A DNA stretch of 64,000 bases, taken from NCBI GenBank assembly GCA_020205615.1, contig CM035170.1, positions 39,280,721 through 39,344,720 of the forward strand, read 5' to 3'. The notes beneath the pieces were generated by a model, which was not told the origin of the DNA, did not search any database, and saw nothing but the letters and a program-made list of their open reading frames with translations. Origin of the DNA: Panax quinquefolius. Taxonomy: Eukaryota > Streptophyta > Magnoliopsida > Apiales > Araliaceae. The translations under genes were made by a program, and so were the position numbers. This document shows, piece by piece, positions 22,290 to 35,849 of this stretch. Within the stretch, counting starts at the first letter, position 1; each line of letters begins with the position of its first letter.

Positions 22290-24557
22290 TGCAGCAGTTG
22301 TATGTGAGGTGGATCCTTCACCTTCTTTATAATTCCACGGAACCTGCTAACAATAGGATATTGTGCTCTGCATGGCAAGTTGATTGGCTCGGGAGCGACC
22401 ACTTTCAAAGGATTGTTTCCTCCCTTGAGCTGAATTGTCGGTGTTGTGAGTAAGGTATTAATCCCCTCAGCTTCAGTGGATATGACTGCTACCATACTTT
22501 TCCACTTAGTAGGGTCTGTATTTTGACTTGCACGCAACACAGTGTCGTTATCTGCCAAGCGCAGTACACCATTGTCGATTAGATTTTGAATAAGGTGGCG
22601 GAGTGCCCAACATTCTTCTGTGCTGTGACTGCGAGACTGGGAGTGGTATTGACATACTTAATCAGAGTTGTACCATCCCGAACGGGGGTTGATTGGAGGT
22701 AGAAGGGAACTGATCCTTCCTTCATTGATCAACATATGAAGAATTTCCTCCATGGGTTGGCCCAAATAGGTGAATTCCCTTTTGTTGGTGAAATTCCGAC
22801 GGGCTTTGGTATTTGCTTTCTTCGTCACTTTGTCTTCCAGCATTTCATTTTCTGAAATTGACGAGGGAATATTCATGACAATAGGTAGGAGATCGCATGC
22901 TCTGGTGATTAATTCTTAGGAGTCACTTGATCTTTGATAAGTCACCAGTTCCGCCAATTGCTCAATTTGTTTGCCGAGAGCTTTGATCTTTTGTTCCATT
23001 GTGAATTGGAACTTGGCATAATCCCATATGTCATCACCGTGTTTGAGGGTCTGGGAAGATTCACAGTTGATGTTGGAATTCTGTCAATTGCTCCAATTGA
23101 TCATGTTGACCTCTTCTTCTTTGTGTTGAGGAAGAGGGTTGTCTTGTACATGAGGCTGATCGGGTTTGGTGACTATGATCTCCCTGTTGTCTATCAGGTC
23201 CTGGATCTTGTGTTTCAAGGCCCAACAATCCTAAGTATTATGTCCAGGTGCCCTGGCATGATAAGCACATTACCTAGCAGCATTGAAACCCCGTCCATTA
23301 GGGCTGGCTGGTGGAAGAAGATGCGTGATTTTCTTCTGTGTTGTTAGAAGATTTAAAATGTTCTCAAGGGTATCCCCTAAGGGTGTAAACACTCGATGGC
23401 GTTTGACTTCTCCACCTTTTGGTACTGGAGGGTTTGCAGACTGTGCTGGAAAGGGAGTGTAGTTTCTCCTTTGAATGGGAATATTTTGATTGCCTTTTTG
23501 CCCCTGTAGTATCAGGGAAACATCTTCTTCTTTCTTTTTATGGACCCTCCAGGGGTTGTTCACATAATTTCTAGAATGGATGTGGTCTGCAACAGCTTTG
23601 AGTGCAGCTAGGTCTTGAATCTTTCATGACTTCAATCCCATCTCAGCCATCTCCCCATGTTTAACCATTTCAGAAAACGGTTTTCCGATGCCGGCTAAAA
23701 CTCTCTCATAGAAGGGAGCTTCTTGTATGTCTATGAATGTCACGACCATTTCTAATTCTGTCATGGAAGGACTAACTTGGGCAGCCAGGCGTCTCCACCT
23801 TTGAGCATACTCTCTGAAAGACTCGTTAGACTGTTTCTTGATTTTGGTAATTTGATACCGATCAGGAGCCATCTGAGTTTGAAAACTATATTGAGTGAGG
23901 AAGGCATGTGCTAGCTCTTCCCAGCTGTGGATTTTGGAGTTGTCTAATCTTGTGTACCATGAACGGGCTTCTCCAGTTAGACTCTTTTAGAACAATTGCA
24001 TTCTGAGTTTTTCATCCTCTGCATAGGATCCCAGTTCTCCAATAAATACTTTTAAATGTGTATAAGGATCTCCTAACCCGTTATATTTTTCAAAGTCAGG
24101 AGTTTTAAATTTTTCTGGGTAATGAACACCAGGAAAAATACACAGATCAGCATATAAAACACTCCTGTGTGTTCCAATTCCTTTGATAGTGCGAAGGGTC
24201 TCTTCCATTTGGAGGACTTTCTTTTTGATGTTACCAGTGTCTGGATCTCCAGTGGGATTGGTAGCATCATGAATTTTGTTGGTTATATCTAACTGTAGTT
24301 CAGGTATGGTAATGACCGGGATTCCTCCTTGTGTGGAGGATTCAGTATGTACGGGTATTTTCTGACCCTGTGTAGACTGGTGTAATTCTTTTAATAGAAC
24401 AACCAAATATGTAATCTGTTTACTTAATCTGTCGTTTGCGAGAAACTTGATTAAGTTCAGTCTGGTCGAATGACGACATGATTGACTGTGGGCCTGTTGC
24501 CTTTTTCGACTTTGGCCGGGTGATAGGTCCGATTGATTCCCTGCGAAAGACTTGCAT
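22250..24557 (-). pseudogene. gag of the Tat element, with a duplicated C-terminal module
   Basis: The likely start is the ATG at 24557, giving MQVFRRESIGPITRPKSKK; a frameshift near 24415 leads into the 24406 frame. The core reads FPGVHYPEKFKTPDFEKYNG and then MAPDRYQITKIKKQSNESF and YAQRWRRLAAQVSP, typical Tat Gag. Two related modules follow: RVFTPLGDTLENILNLL with CAYHARAPGH and CWALKHKIQDLIDNREI (23563-23160), and REFTYLGQPMEEILHMLI with CWALRHLIQNLIDNGVL (22830-22570). Both have the FT-L...LLP...CWAL-H order. Stops and indels interrupt the frame. Confidence 0.85.
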
Positions 24558-24719
24558 AGTTTAGTCTTTAGGGGAGGTGTACCATAACATTCATTTAAAT
24601 CTATACACCCATGGTATCTGATTAAAATATTACATTAGATAGAGGGACTATCAGATATAATTCCCATAGATTCAAGATTCACAATATCCCATAACAGATG
24701 GTAATTTCCCAAGAGAAAT

Positions 24720-24965
24720 ATTACTGTGTTTGGATACCCTCACTTGAATATATGAACTGTATCTATGACTAGAGTCTATCTATGCGAAATTCAGAGTATC
24801 AGTAATAACATAAACAGTCCATATTACCAATACCCTCACCCAGATGTATAGTCTATGTCATGCGATTATATACTATCGTATCGATAGTAACCATCTATCA
24901 GAAATTCAGAGTATTAATAACAACATGAACAGTTCATGCTATTAATACCCTCACTCAGATAAATA
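24720..24965. repeat. Imperfect tandem duplication in the LTR 3' part
   Basis: A unit of about 110 bp with ATTCAGAGTAT, AATAACA, AACAGT and AATACCCTCAC occurs twice (about 24788-24845 and 24900-24960 mark the cores), with a third partial copy near 24735. Confidence 0.6.
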
Positions 24966-25199
24966 GTTCCCAAGGATCTCAATTAGAATAGAAGACATCT
25001 TACTTTACATCTATATATGTAAGGAAACACGGTTGCGGAAATAAAAGATGTTATATATATCATAAAATTATGATTCGATTACAAAATTCTCATAACAAGT
25101 TCTTATTACAAGGTATTCATACAGACAAGAATATAATCTAATCTATGTAGGGATGCTTCCCTTTATCTACTCCAGATGTTCTAGGATTACCATCTAATA

Positions 25200-27441
25200 C
25201 TGCAAAGGGAATAATTTGCAAGGGTGAGCTATGACATGCTCAGCAAGTTGTATATTTATAACAATATAGGATTTGAAGAATTATAACAATTCAAATTTTG
25301 ACTGATAGTTGTTACCATTTTGGATTTCTAATTCCATCTAGTTTTGAATTTTTATCATTTCATCGGTCCACAAAGACTTAGAAATTCTGTTCGATATATG
25401 ATATAGGGATCACTTTATTCAACATCCTAGAGTATGCATATCACTTACAGTGCTCATTTACACTTACAATTTACTGTCAATATATTCATTGACTACACTT
25501 TGCTCCCTTACGGGATACTCAACTTCAGTATACGATTGTCTTACCAAAACAATTTGGCTTGACACAACAGTTTATGCTCAATAAACAATATAATATGAAT
25601 AAATAATTCATTTCTTAGTCATGCTGGAACTATAGCAATAACTTTTCAATAATAGGTAATTCAACATAGGTGTATTATATCAACAGTATAGTAAGATAGA
25701 ATCTTGTTCAGCGAATAAACAGGGTTGATAAATTTTACATAAGTAATAAATTGGGTATAGAAGACTTGCCTGAGCGTAGATCAGTCAAGTTATACTATTC
25801 GAACGCTATTAAGTACCTATGACGTTCAAGAATATAAATCTAACACGTTAGTATTGATAACAATACTCAAATAAAATATTTATTTAATACTGGGTTAGAT
25901 TTAATAGGGTTTGACTTTTAATACCTTTGATAAATGAACTAAATTTTATTTATAAAATTTGGTTATATTTTTAAATATTTTAATTATCCTTATAATATAT
26001 TTTAGAAGGTTTAAATTATTTTTAAAATATTTATTTATCCTTTATATGATTTTTAAACCATTTATTTCTATTTATAAGTAATTTATATTTACTAAAATTT
26101 TATAAAAAACATTATTTAATATTATTAAATAATTTATAATCATTTATTATGATTTTTGTTTCAATAATTATATTTTTACATAATTATTTAGTATTTTAAA
26201 AGTAGTTATTCTAATTACTTTATTAATAAGTTAATTATAAATAATATCTAAATAAAATAAAATAATTATTACATTTTTGTAGAAATATCAGAAATAATTT
26301 ATAATAATTTAATATAATTTTTAAAACTGTTTTTATTAATTATTTCTAATTTTTTATAATTCATTTCTAAAAATTTAATTATTTATCAAAATCATTAAAG
26401 CCTCTACAAAGGATGTAAAGTGTCATTGTAGGTGTTCTTGAGTTTTCAGGCGTAGACCGTTGCTCGTTGTCGAGTGGCTAGTTTGACCATTAAATAACTC
26501 GGTATTGGTAATGATTTTCGGTTATATCAAGTATTGGTGTTGTAGTACTCATGTAATATTACAAGATCAAGCAATAAGCAGGCTTTAATCTACATCTAAC
26601 AAGAAATTATAAAGATTCAAAGTTATCACGAATTTGTTCTTGGGTTTCGGGTAACCTGAGCGATTAGTCAAGGCTTCGATGGTTTTGTGGCTTGAATAAC
26701 TTTGATTCGGTGTATTAGATGTATGTTTTGTTTGTTGTAACATGTAGTCTATATACAGGTATATATATATATAACATTAACATAAACAAATCGTAATTCT
26801 AAGATCTCTATTTATGATGGTCAAAGTACAACCAACAACTGTTTTTCGTGTTCTTCAATTTTCTGGAAAACCCAGAAAACTTGGTCATGCTCGGTCAACT
26901 AGTTTTGACCAATAATTCCAGTAATCCTATGAGTTGTTTGTTCGATTGAAGATCATAGATATGTAGTATGTATACTAGAGTACCAATTTATAAAAAAATA
27001 TAAACAATTAACAATCAGAAGATAATTAAGCGAATTAAATCAAAGTAGTCGGTTCAATCGTTCTTGAGCTTTACGGCAACCTTGAAAAACCGACTTTTCG
27101 TGAGCGGTCAACCCACTTTGACCGATTATATCTTGAATCTATGGTTCATCCGAACCTTTTTCTTTTCCAGTTAAAGACCTACTTACAGGCTACAAATATC
27201 AATTGATTAACAGACCAAAACATAAACACATATGAATCAAAAAGCCCTGACATTCGGCTGTCAGACCATTTTTTTAAAAATTCCCAGATTTTATAAAACG
27301 CTTAATTAAGGCATCTAGATGTTATGAAAACGTGTTCTACCACTCTAGCATACTTTCTAACATCCTAATACAATATTCTAAACATCTAAACAACAAATCT
27401 AACATAAGATCAAAGAGAAATTTATGAACTAGGGTTTATAC
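25200..27441 (-). other. Intron-like segment in the LTR
   Basis: On the minus strand AAAAG|GTATAA begins at 27441, about 126 nt after the TATA box. GCTCACCCTTGC (25218-25229) is followed by TTCCCTTTGCAG ending at 25200. The branch-like A lies 26 nt before the AG. Confidence 0.4.
26430..27130. repeat. About 200-bp degenerate repeats with inverted W-box hairpins
   Basis: Four degenerate units (near 26430, 26635, 26850 and 27060) share GTTCTTGAG or GTTCTTCAA, then an inverted pair of GGTCAA/TTGACC. The clearest hairpins are CGGTCAACCCACTTTGACCG (27105-27124) and GGTCAACTAGTTTTGACC (26893-26910). Confidence 0.6.
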
Positions 27442-27567
27442 CTTTTCTTGAGAAATTTGTGATTCTAGCTTCTGATTTTGTTGTTGATAACACCTAGGCT
27501 TGATATGGTAGGTTTATAAGTGTATCTAGGCTTTGAGAATTCGTGGGTTTGCTCAGCCCTAAGGTTC

Positions 27568-27577
27568 CTATTTATAG
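27568..27577 (-). promoter_or_regulatory. TATA box of the LTR at 24578-28215
   Basis: Minus-strand CTATAAATAG followed by GAACC, in the same string as the TATA boxes of the other LTRs. Confidence 0.6.
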
Positions 27578-28215
27578 AATTTTCCAACTTGGCTTTTTAG
27601 TCATTTTTTCACCTACTTGCCTCTATAAAGATATGATCTATGACTCTTCTGATGCTTGGGAGTTCGGAAGCATGTCATGTGATGTTTTGAAACTTGCAAT
27701 GGTGACTCCCAACCTACTTGTGAGCTAGTTGATTTAGTTAGTAGCTTAATTAGGCTTAAATCTCCACTAATCTTGATTAGGGTTTTGTTTCTAATGATTA
27801 GAAATGTTAAGTAATGTTAATTAGTACCTAATAGAAGTTTACTAACCATGATTAAGTGTTAACATAAGCTAATTAGAGTTAGATTAGCTAATTAGGGTTT
27901 AATTAATAAATTAGGGTTAGGGTTTTGCTAATTAGGGTTAGGGTTTACTCACTAATCCTAACAAGCACGACAAAGCGTTTTGTCAGTGTAAGCACGACAA
28001 AGCAACTTGTCAAAATAATTTTATCAAAAAGTCCGATTATGGAAAAAATTTAAGCACGAGGTGTCAAGCACGACGTTTTTTCGGATAAAAATTTTATTTG
28101 GTCAATTTTGTCAAACCAAGTATATAATAACACGTAACACATTCAGAACAGAGAAATTTTATTTATATAACGGGATTTATACATACGAGTCTTATTAGGG
28201 TTTTGGGTTTTTACA

Positions 28216-28647
28216 GGGTCAATGTGCTGTTATATGGAAGTTGTGCGAGGCCTCGTTCGAACCTATATATATATTGTGATTTGAATTTATGTAAAAATTC
28301 GCTTTTAACATGATATGGTAGTGATGTTTTATAAAAAGAGGTTTTCAAAACCCCGATGCTCAATAGGAATTGAGACTTTTTACACTCCTATTTTTATTAA
28401 GTGATCAATTTGGATTGATTTTATTTGATTGATCGAGGCATCCGTATGAAAATAATATACAAAAATAATGCCGACTTCCTCGTGGGTATGGAAACCATCC
28501 GAGAAAATTCGGACATCGTAGAATAATTTACAAGTCGCTTATAAATTGAAAATGTCCATCACGGAACCGAATCTAGATCCATGGGATGAATCATGATCAC
28601 ATGATTCCTAAAGCATGAAATGTTGCAATTTGTATAAAAGCAATAAG

Positions 28648-28703
<56 letters not shown>

Positions 28704-28885
28704 TGGTAAATATATATATACGTAGACATGATCACCAACCACGAAGCACCTCCATGGGGGATCAGAAATGTAAATAAAGTTGTTAAAAGCTATCAACCTC
28801 CACGGAGGAAACTCCAGACGGGACAAAACATAAATAAAGTCAGAAAAGCGATCAATCGCCACTTAAAGAAAACTATAAAGGGGGC

Positions 28886-28940
<55 letters not shown>

Positions 28941-29086
28941 CAATAAATACACCGGATGTAAAATCCAGGCTCATCGAATGTAGAGTTAGACCACGATTCA
29001 TATATATATATATAAAAGCGAGTAAACGCATGGGATATAAAATCCGGGCTCATCGAATGAGTCAGACACATTAATAATATATATAA

Positions 29087-29133
<47 letters not shown>

Positions 29134-29191
29134 CAATAAACGCTCCGCACTAAAAGTTCAGGCTCATCGAACAAAGTTCGACCCACGATTC

Positions 29192-29257
<66 letters not shown>

Positions 29258-30430
29258 AAGCAAGTAAACGCTCCAGATCGAAGTCTAGGCTCAATCTAGG
29301 CATAACTCGATAATGTTAGTCAATATATATATAAGTATACATATATATATATATATATATATAGACTGGAATGAAACCACGGACCAAAGTCTGGGCAAAA
29401 GCAAGCAACACGACTCTCAACGTGTAGAAAGATGTGTGCAAAGATGAAGAGAAGGACTCTAAAGTGTGTGAGAAAGCTTGCAGCTGACTGATAAAAAAAG
29501 GCTTCTATATCTTTAGAGTTGGTAAAACTGGCTTTTGTGGGTACAAAAGAGGCTATATATGAGCTCACAGGTGTTTAAAAGTGGGAAATACACTGTATGG
29601 GCGAGTGCAGAGCAAATTGTGCAGGGTTTCCCCGTCTTTTTTCTCTTAAAATCAAAGCACCCCAAGCCCTCTATTTATAGGCATATGAGTCATTAGTGTA
29701 CCTGCGCTAAGCCAGTCAGTGTACCAGAGGCGGGTCGAGTCGGCCGGGTTTGTTCCGTCGGTCATCTCAATCGTGCACTCAAGCCTCAGTAATGTCCACT
29801 CGGATTTTCGGTGCAATCCGAGCATCCGCTTTGAGGTATCTGAGGACCTATTTCGGATAGCCGCTTTTGAGAGTTTTATGATGGCATGGGATTAGAGTTT
29901 GTGCGAAGTCATTGAAGATGGGACGATGCCCTCTGGTCTTCAAGCTTCAAATTTCATCCGTTACCCCGCACAATAGTCACTCGGGATTGGTTAGCCTTGT
30001 GGGACATTGTTGCGTAGAGACGTGACGTGGCATCGCTTTGGTCAGATGATGATATTGCCCCTTACCGGTGTTATCGTCGGGTTGGGCCGATAATCATGAG
30101 TTGACGCTGCTCGGCTTTCACGAGATTGGATCACCGCAATTGTTGAAGGTCCTCATTATCATCTTTGAGGTGTGCCTGTCTTCCCGATGTTATTGCCGGG
30201 TTGGTACAGTGCATCTCGTTATGAGAGCCGAGATTGAAGCTGGTTGTATTTGAAACAAGCATTTCTGGGGTTATCTCCGAAACTGCTTTCCTTGGGGTTA
30301 TCACCAAGGTTGGTGGCTATTCCCATGGTTGGGACTTAGACTGGATACCTCGGGGTTATCTCTCAGATTAATCGGTCTTCTCGGTGTGTGTTCTATTATT
30401 GTGTCTGCATGCCTCGGGGTTACATCCGAG
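28216..30430 (-). mobile_element. Partial second copy of the Ogre-like LTR
   Basis: Matches 3688-5780 in the same orientation, including the (TA)n-spaced repeats (28650-29365) and the TATA box (29671-29680). It lacks the outer ends of the LTR on both sides: the left end stops at the LTR start at 28215, and the right end stops at 30430 where a different LTR fragment begins. It is probably the target into which the neighbours inserted. Confidence 0.75.
28650..29365. repeat. (TA)n-spaced repeat block, second copy
   Basis: Units near 28938, 29013, 29128 and 29255 with the same cores as 4308-4760. (TA)n runs lie at about 28650-28699, 28890-28938, 29089-29128, 29200-29254 and 29340-29362, with lengths differing from the first copy. 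Confidence 0.8.
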
Positions 30431-33400
30431 AATATTAATATTGATTATTAATTTTGTGACAAGTTTCGTGATACGAGTCTCGAGAAGGTCAATTTGTGTA
30501 TTGATTAATAAAATTAGAGTAGAGTTGTGCTTAAAAAAATGAGAAACCCACCCCCTAGTTACGGATAGGGATTCGATAGAAAATATAATTAAAATAATTA
30601 TATTAATATGTATGTGTTTGAATTTGTATGGAATTTTTGAAATCATTGATCGATGAGGTTTAAAATTTATAAAAAATAAATAATAAGAGATTAAAAAACC
30701 TAATATCGAGATTAGAAACCCTAACGTCTAAGATTAGAAATCCTAATTGAAAAATTAAAACCTAAATTTTAATTTTAAATCCTAAACCCTAAATTAGGAA
30801 ATCATAATCCTAATTAATTGACAAATCTAAAGGTATTATTAAACTTAATATGATTAGAAAACCCTAATTATATTTTAGTTATATTATAATTTCTATTTTA
30901 CAAACCCTAATTATAAGTTATAAATTTTAATTTTTAATTTAATAAGTTAAACACTAATTTTTCTAATTATTTAAATTTTATATTCTTTCTAAACCCTAAT
31001 TAGGCAACCCTAATCTTAATTAATTGAAGGCCTAATATATTTATTAAACGTTGATATGATTAAGAAAACCTAATTTAATTAGGAAAACCTAATTTTAGTT
31101 TCAAAAAAAATTTTTTAATTTTAAACTAATTTTAAAAATTAAAAAAAATTAAAACCTAATTTAAAAATTAGTTAAAGTTTTTTTAAAACCTAAAAACCTT
31201 AGGGTTAAACCTTAGGGTTAAAACCTAAGGGTTTGTATTTGTATTCAAAGTATGCCATTAAAATTAATTTACAAATGACCAAAATGCCCTTTTAGTTTAT
31301 TTTAATTTGATAACTTGCATTATTGCTAGCCCTTTAGTTGTTGAACAACTATGTTGACTTTGTGAGACAATATCTCTCCTTCCTAAAATTTATCAATTCA
31401 AATAACATATCATTTTATTTAGATTTAGAGAGATTTAGAGAGAGAAATTCATTTCGTCGATAGCCCTGACAAGAACTTTGAGACGCTGGATCTACTTGTT
31501 GGTTTGTTGTATGATCATGATGCTGGTTGGATATTGTAGAGTTACAGTTTAACTACATGATCAATGTCTCTATAGTTAGCTTCGTAACCATCAGATGTAC
31601 AGAGAATAACAGTTGGTCAAACCATGACCCTTGTCAAGCCGGCTGTCAGTTTCTTGAGCTCAAGAACACCAACATCGATGCTTTTTGTCGGTAAATCCCT
31701 ATAGCGACGGTTTATTTAATTTTTGAATTTCTGAATATTCCAGAAATTATTTAAAAATAGAAATAAATTATAAAATTACTAAAAATGGTTTTAAAAATTA
31801 TTTTAAATTCTAAAAAATAACTTTTAATTATTTGGGACATTTTTCTTTAATAATTATAATTATTTGAATAAAAATGATATTTAATTTATTTAATTAGTAT
31901 ATTAAATAAATTAGAGAAAAATGATTTAATATTATGAAAAATCATTTTAAATAAGAATAATGTATTTAAAAATATTTTGAGTTATAAAATGTAACTTTTA
32001 ATACTTTTTGAGAATTTTCATTAATAAATTATATTAATGATATTAGATTTATTTAATTATTAAATTAAATAAATAAGATAAAAATGATTTTATTGATTTA
32101 AAATTTATTTTAAATAAGAATAAAGTGTTAGAAAATATTTTGAATTATAAAATAAAATTTTCAATATTTTTGGAGAATTCTCATTAATAAATTAATATTA
32201 ATGATATTAGATTTATTTAATTATTATATTAAATAAATGAATTAAAAATGGTTTTATTGAATTAAAAATCATTTAAAAATGAGAAAATGAATTAAAAATA
32301 TTTTAAGTTATAATTAATAACTTTTAATATTTGGATAATAATTTTATTAATATTTAAATATTAATGGTGATGATTTAAAATGATTTTAATTACTTTAAAA
32401 ATATTTTAAGTTATTAATTAAAATAACTTTAATAGTTTGACAAGTATGTTATTAATATTTTTAAATATTAATGATAATAAGATTATTTGATAAAATCATT
32501 TAAAAATGATTTAAGTGTTTGAAAAATTATTATAAATTATAATAATTGTTTATAAATTATTAAAAGCTTTTGAAAAATATTATAAACGATATTTGACTTA
32601 TCTAAAATAATATTGAAGCTTAGAGACCAAGTTTAATTGACAATCAATGTGTTAATTGTCGGATAGGGTGACCAGAACACCGAGAATGGACTGAAGTCCA
32701 ACCAGACCAAAATAATTAGACGTGTTAAGTGTTTATATAGGTTATAAATACTGATGTGACTATGTGGTAATATGTCTAGGAGAAGTTTGACTGTAAAATA
32801 CAATGTTACGTGTTATAAATGATTGTGCTAATTATGAGACCGACATTGTTGAATATAGGTCTTACGAACGCAGTTAATTATATTGTGTAGCTGTAATCAA
32901 CGCGGAAGGCAAGTTTCCTAAATCAACCTTGAGTTATATTCATTCAATTATTATAATGGTTAATTATTGCTAATTATACTATGTCCAGGGAATTTATTGT
33001 TGATTATTCGCAGTTAGTGCATGATTAATAATTCAAATTGAATTACTGATTCGGAGAATATGCATTTGTAGAATAACTGTTGTTGGATATTCATATTCGT
33101 AGAAGATAGAATTGACAGTACAGATAATTCTTGTTTATTGTCAAATTATGTTGAGAACTTTCTTAGCTAATTATTCTGTCTAGACGCACATTTGTTAGAA
33201 CTTGGTAAATTCGAGAAGAGAATTCAATTGTTATTGATAGATCGATGCCAATTATTTCGGCTAGATCGATAAGTAAATAGAATTTGAAATCACAGTATTT
33301 CATTGTTAAATCAAATCTTGATTCTGAGACTGAGAAGAACAACCTTTTATATAAAGGGAACATTTTTAAGTCGTATGTTTGACCATTGCGCGCGACCTAA

Positions 33401-34155
33401 GTATTATGCATAATATAGGGTACATGGAGTTGGCCGGCTCTAAGTACTTGCAGAGGGGTATGATTTAATCTTTATGGTTATCTGATACTCCTGCGTATGT
33501 ATCAAAGTAAATCTTTGATAGATACCCGAGAAAGTAGAAGTTCTAGATCCAATGGATCGCTCAGCATAAATTTGGAAAACATTCCACTTTGTTATTACGT
33601 AGAATTGATTCTTGATTATTCAATAGAATTAATATCGCAGAACTTTGAAAGCGTTGTACTCTTTCATTATCAGATTATTGCGTTGCCTAGAATACGAGAA
33701 GACTTGCAATTGATTAACGGTTTGTTCAGCTATTTCAAAGTTCACCGAACTTTGGTTTCATTCTATCAAAATAGATAGCCTGTTCCTATTGATTCGTATT
33801 CATTTATTGTATGTCTTAACTTGCGGCAAACTTTTTTGCTCACCCTTGCTATAAATAAAACATTTCAGCTAGGAACGAAGAGGCTAACGGGTCAAAGAAG
33901 AACAAAGGCAAAGGCAAGATGCTGGAGTAGTTATAAAGAATTTATTATTATGTTGTATTTGTAAACCCTTTTTGTTTATCTAAGGGGTATGTTTGAAATT
34001 TTAAGGTTAGCAAACCTAGGACTTATGTATTAACAACATAGGTTAATAACTTATGTATTCCTATTTCTATATGAATGGGTAGTTAGATGTTATTATATTG
34101 TGGATCGTGAATACCAAACTCGGGGGTCAGGTAACCCGGATTTGGGGGTGTCACA
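30431..34155 (+). mobile_element. Plus-oriented LTR lacking its 5' end
   Basis: It ends in GGATTTGGGGGTGTCACA at 34155 and contains AT-rich runs with AACCCTAA-like motifs (30700-31240), GGTCAAACCATGACC near 31615-31630, and GCTCACCCTTGCT (33838-33850) followed by ACATTTCAG. It resembles the LTR at 24578-28215 in reverse complement, for example in the CTCAAGAACACC patch near 31658. The 5' terminus is missing where it meets the Ogre fragment at 30430/30431. The short frame at 33497-33778 has no recognised product. Confidence 0.65.
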
Positions 34156-34981
34156 ATTAACACTTGGCACGGCGTTTCAATGTTCATTCGTCACACGCTC
34201 GATTTGTCTCTCGTGTGTATGCTTACTATGCTTCTATAACTTATCTAATACATCATTTATTAATGTTAAACATCATTATATTTCTTAATATTCAAGTTTT
34301 ATAACTTAGAACATCATCTTTTATCGTCAGGAGCATTACACATGCATATGTGCATGCCCGACACCCTCCGATTGCCCCTGAAAACATAATAGTCCTAAAT
34401 ATGACTATTTTGACTACTGTTACAAACCTCAAATTGAAAAACTTAAAGAACAAAAGTTGTAGGTCTACTCGTCCTCGTTCTTGATCATCTTGAATCACTT
34501 CAATCGGAGTTCGTATGAGAAAGTTATGACCATTTTACTACTGGAGGCCAAAACTGTCCAAACTTCTGTTCCGGCGCTGCGACGCGAGAACTAAGTCATA
34601 CAGTGGCGCCGCAATGCAAGATTGGCACTGTGGCTCCATTTTTGGCGCTAGGACGCCTAAACTTGCGGAACGCAGCCCCCGAATAACAGAACAACTAAAT
34701 TTCTGTCTATAACTTAATTTCTAACACTAATTAACATGAATAACTTCATTGTAAACTACACATAAACGTTAACAATAATCTATATACCAATTATCCACCA
34801 CTAATCATCAATATCATAAACTAATTCTTTGAAAACACTGTTTTTAAAACAAAAACTCCATTGTTGATATATTAAATTACAGTGAACGTAATTCCATGCT
34901 TATAACCAATTTAATACCTTCGAAATACCAGTATACTAACATATAAACCAGTTCTCTTTCTAAATCGTAATTTAGCATACA

Positions 34982-35039
<58 letters not shown>

Positions 35040-35849
35040 CAATTACAATTACTTACTATATTATCATAACCAATTATAAAACACACATTTACCAAAATTT
35101 TTATAAAACTTTATATATATACAGTGAAATAGAAAGACTTTAGACATCACGAACTATAACATATATATACGTACATCTTTTTAAGTTTAGAGGAACATAC
35201 CTCTTGTTTGATTAGACAATCTTTGTTAATCACAATAACTTTCTTTTGCTACTTCTCTCTCAGGTTTTCTCTCAAATTCTCTGAAACCTTCTCTTTGAAA
35301 ACCCTTTTTCTCTGAACTTCTTCTTAGGCTTAGGCTTAGGCCATATACAATATACGTAAAAGTAAAAACTAAACTGATAACAAAGCGCACATAAAAGAAA
35401 CGCATATAGTCATAATAGACCTAATAAGTATTATCGCTTATCGACATATAACGATATACTTATAAATATATAAATTATTTATTTAGTTAATAATTTAAAT
35501 TCAAAAGAACTCCAAAAGCCATAAGGCTTCGTTTGGCAACCCATTTAAAAATTAAGGATTAATACTTAAGTCTTGTTTGGCAAAGAACTAAATTAAACTA
35601 CTTTAATTTAATTTAATAACTCTTTATAACATAGTTATTTGTCACTCTTTATGAAATAACAATTTATTAAATAATTCACTTAATCACATAAGTCACATTA
35701 ATTATTTAACAAATAAATAATTAACTAAATCAAATTGAACAATTATTTATCCAATAATAAACACATCCAATAAATATTTATATAAATCAGTAAATATTTA
35801 TATTATTTATCCAATAATAAACTCATCCAATAAATATTTATATAAATCA
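34156..35849 (-). mobile_element. Minus-oriented fragment of a family-A LTR
   Basis: The right half (about 35460-35849) is the reverse complement of the 5' end of LTR A, including the CCAAACAAGACTT-type motif and the TAAATATTTATT start. The last 45 or so bases of the LTR start are missing. A GC-rich patch (34570-34680) has GGCGCTGCGACGC repeats. A direct duplication of about 75 bp lies at 35743-35849. No coding content. Confidence 0.6.
34982..35038. repeat. (CA)n(TA)n microsatellite
   Basis: About nine CA dinucleotides followed by about twenty TA. A similar compound microsatellite lies at 41491-41560 in the other minus LTR. Confidence 0.9.

Larger units (their letters stand above)
24578..28215 (-). 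mobile_element. Large minus-oriented LTR abutting the Tat gag
   Basis: The minus-strand start TGTAAAAACCCAAAACCC at 28215 follows unrelated Ogre-type sequence. TATA is at 27568-27577. The left end is approximate (24578-24600). It lies about 20-40 bp before the gag ATG, so it could be the 5' LTR of the Tat element with a very short leader. However, it is related to the LTR ending at 34155 and shows no clear primer site, so it may instead be an unrelated LTR inserted there. TTTAGGG-like stretches at 27890-27950 are part of it. Confidence 0.65.

Noticed and set aside
27890..27955. TTAGGG-like repeats resembling plant telomere sequence (also AACCCTAA at 30700-31240)
   Set aside because: Units are irregular, mixed with AATTAGGGTT variants, and lie inside LTRs. 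They look like AT-rich LTR sequence rather than an interstitial telomere.
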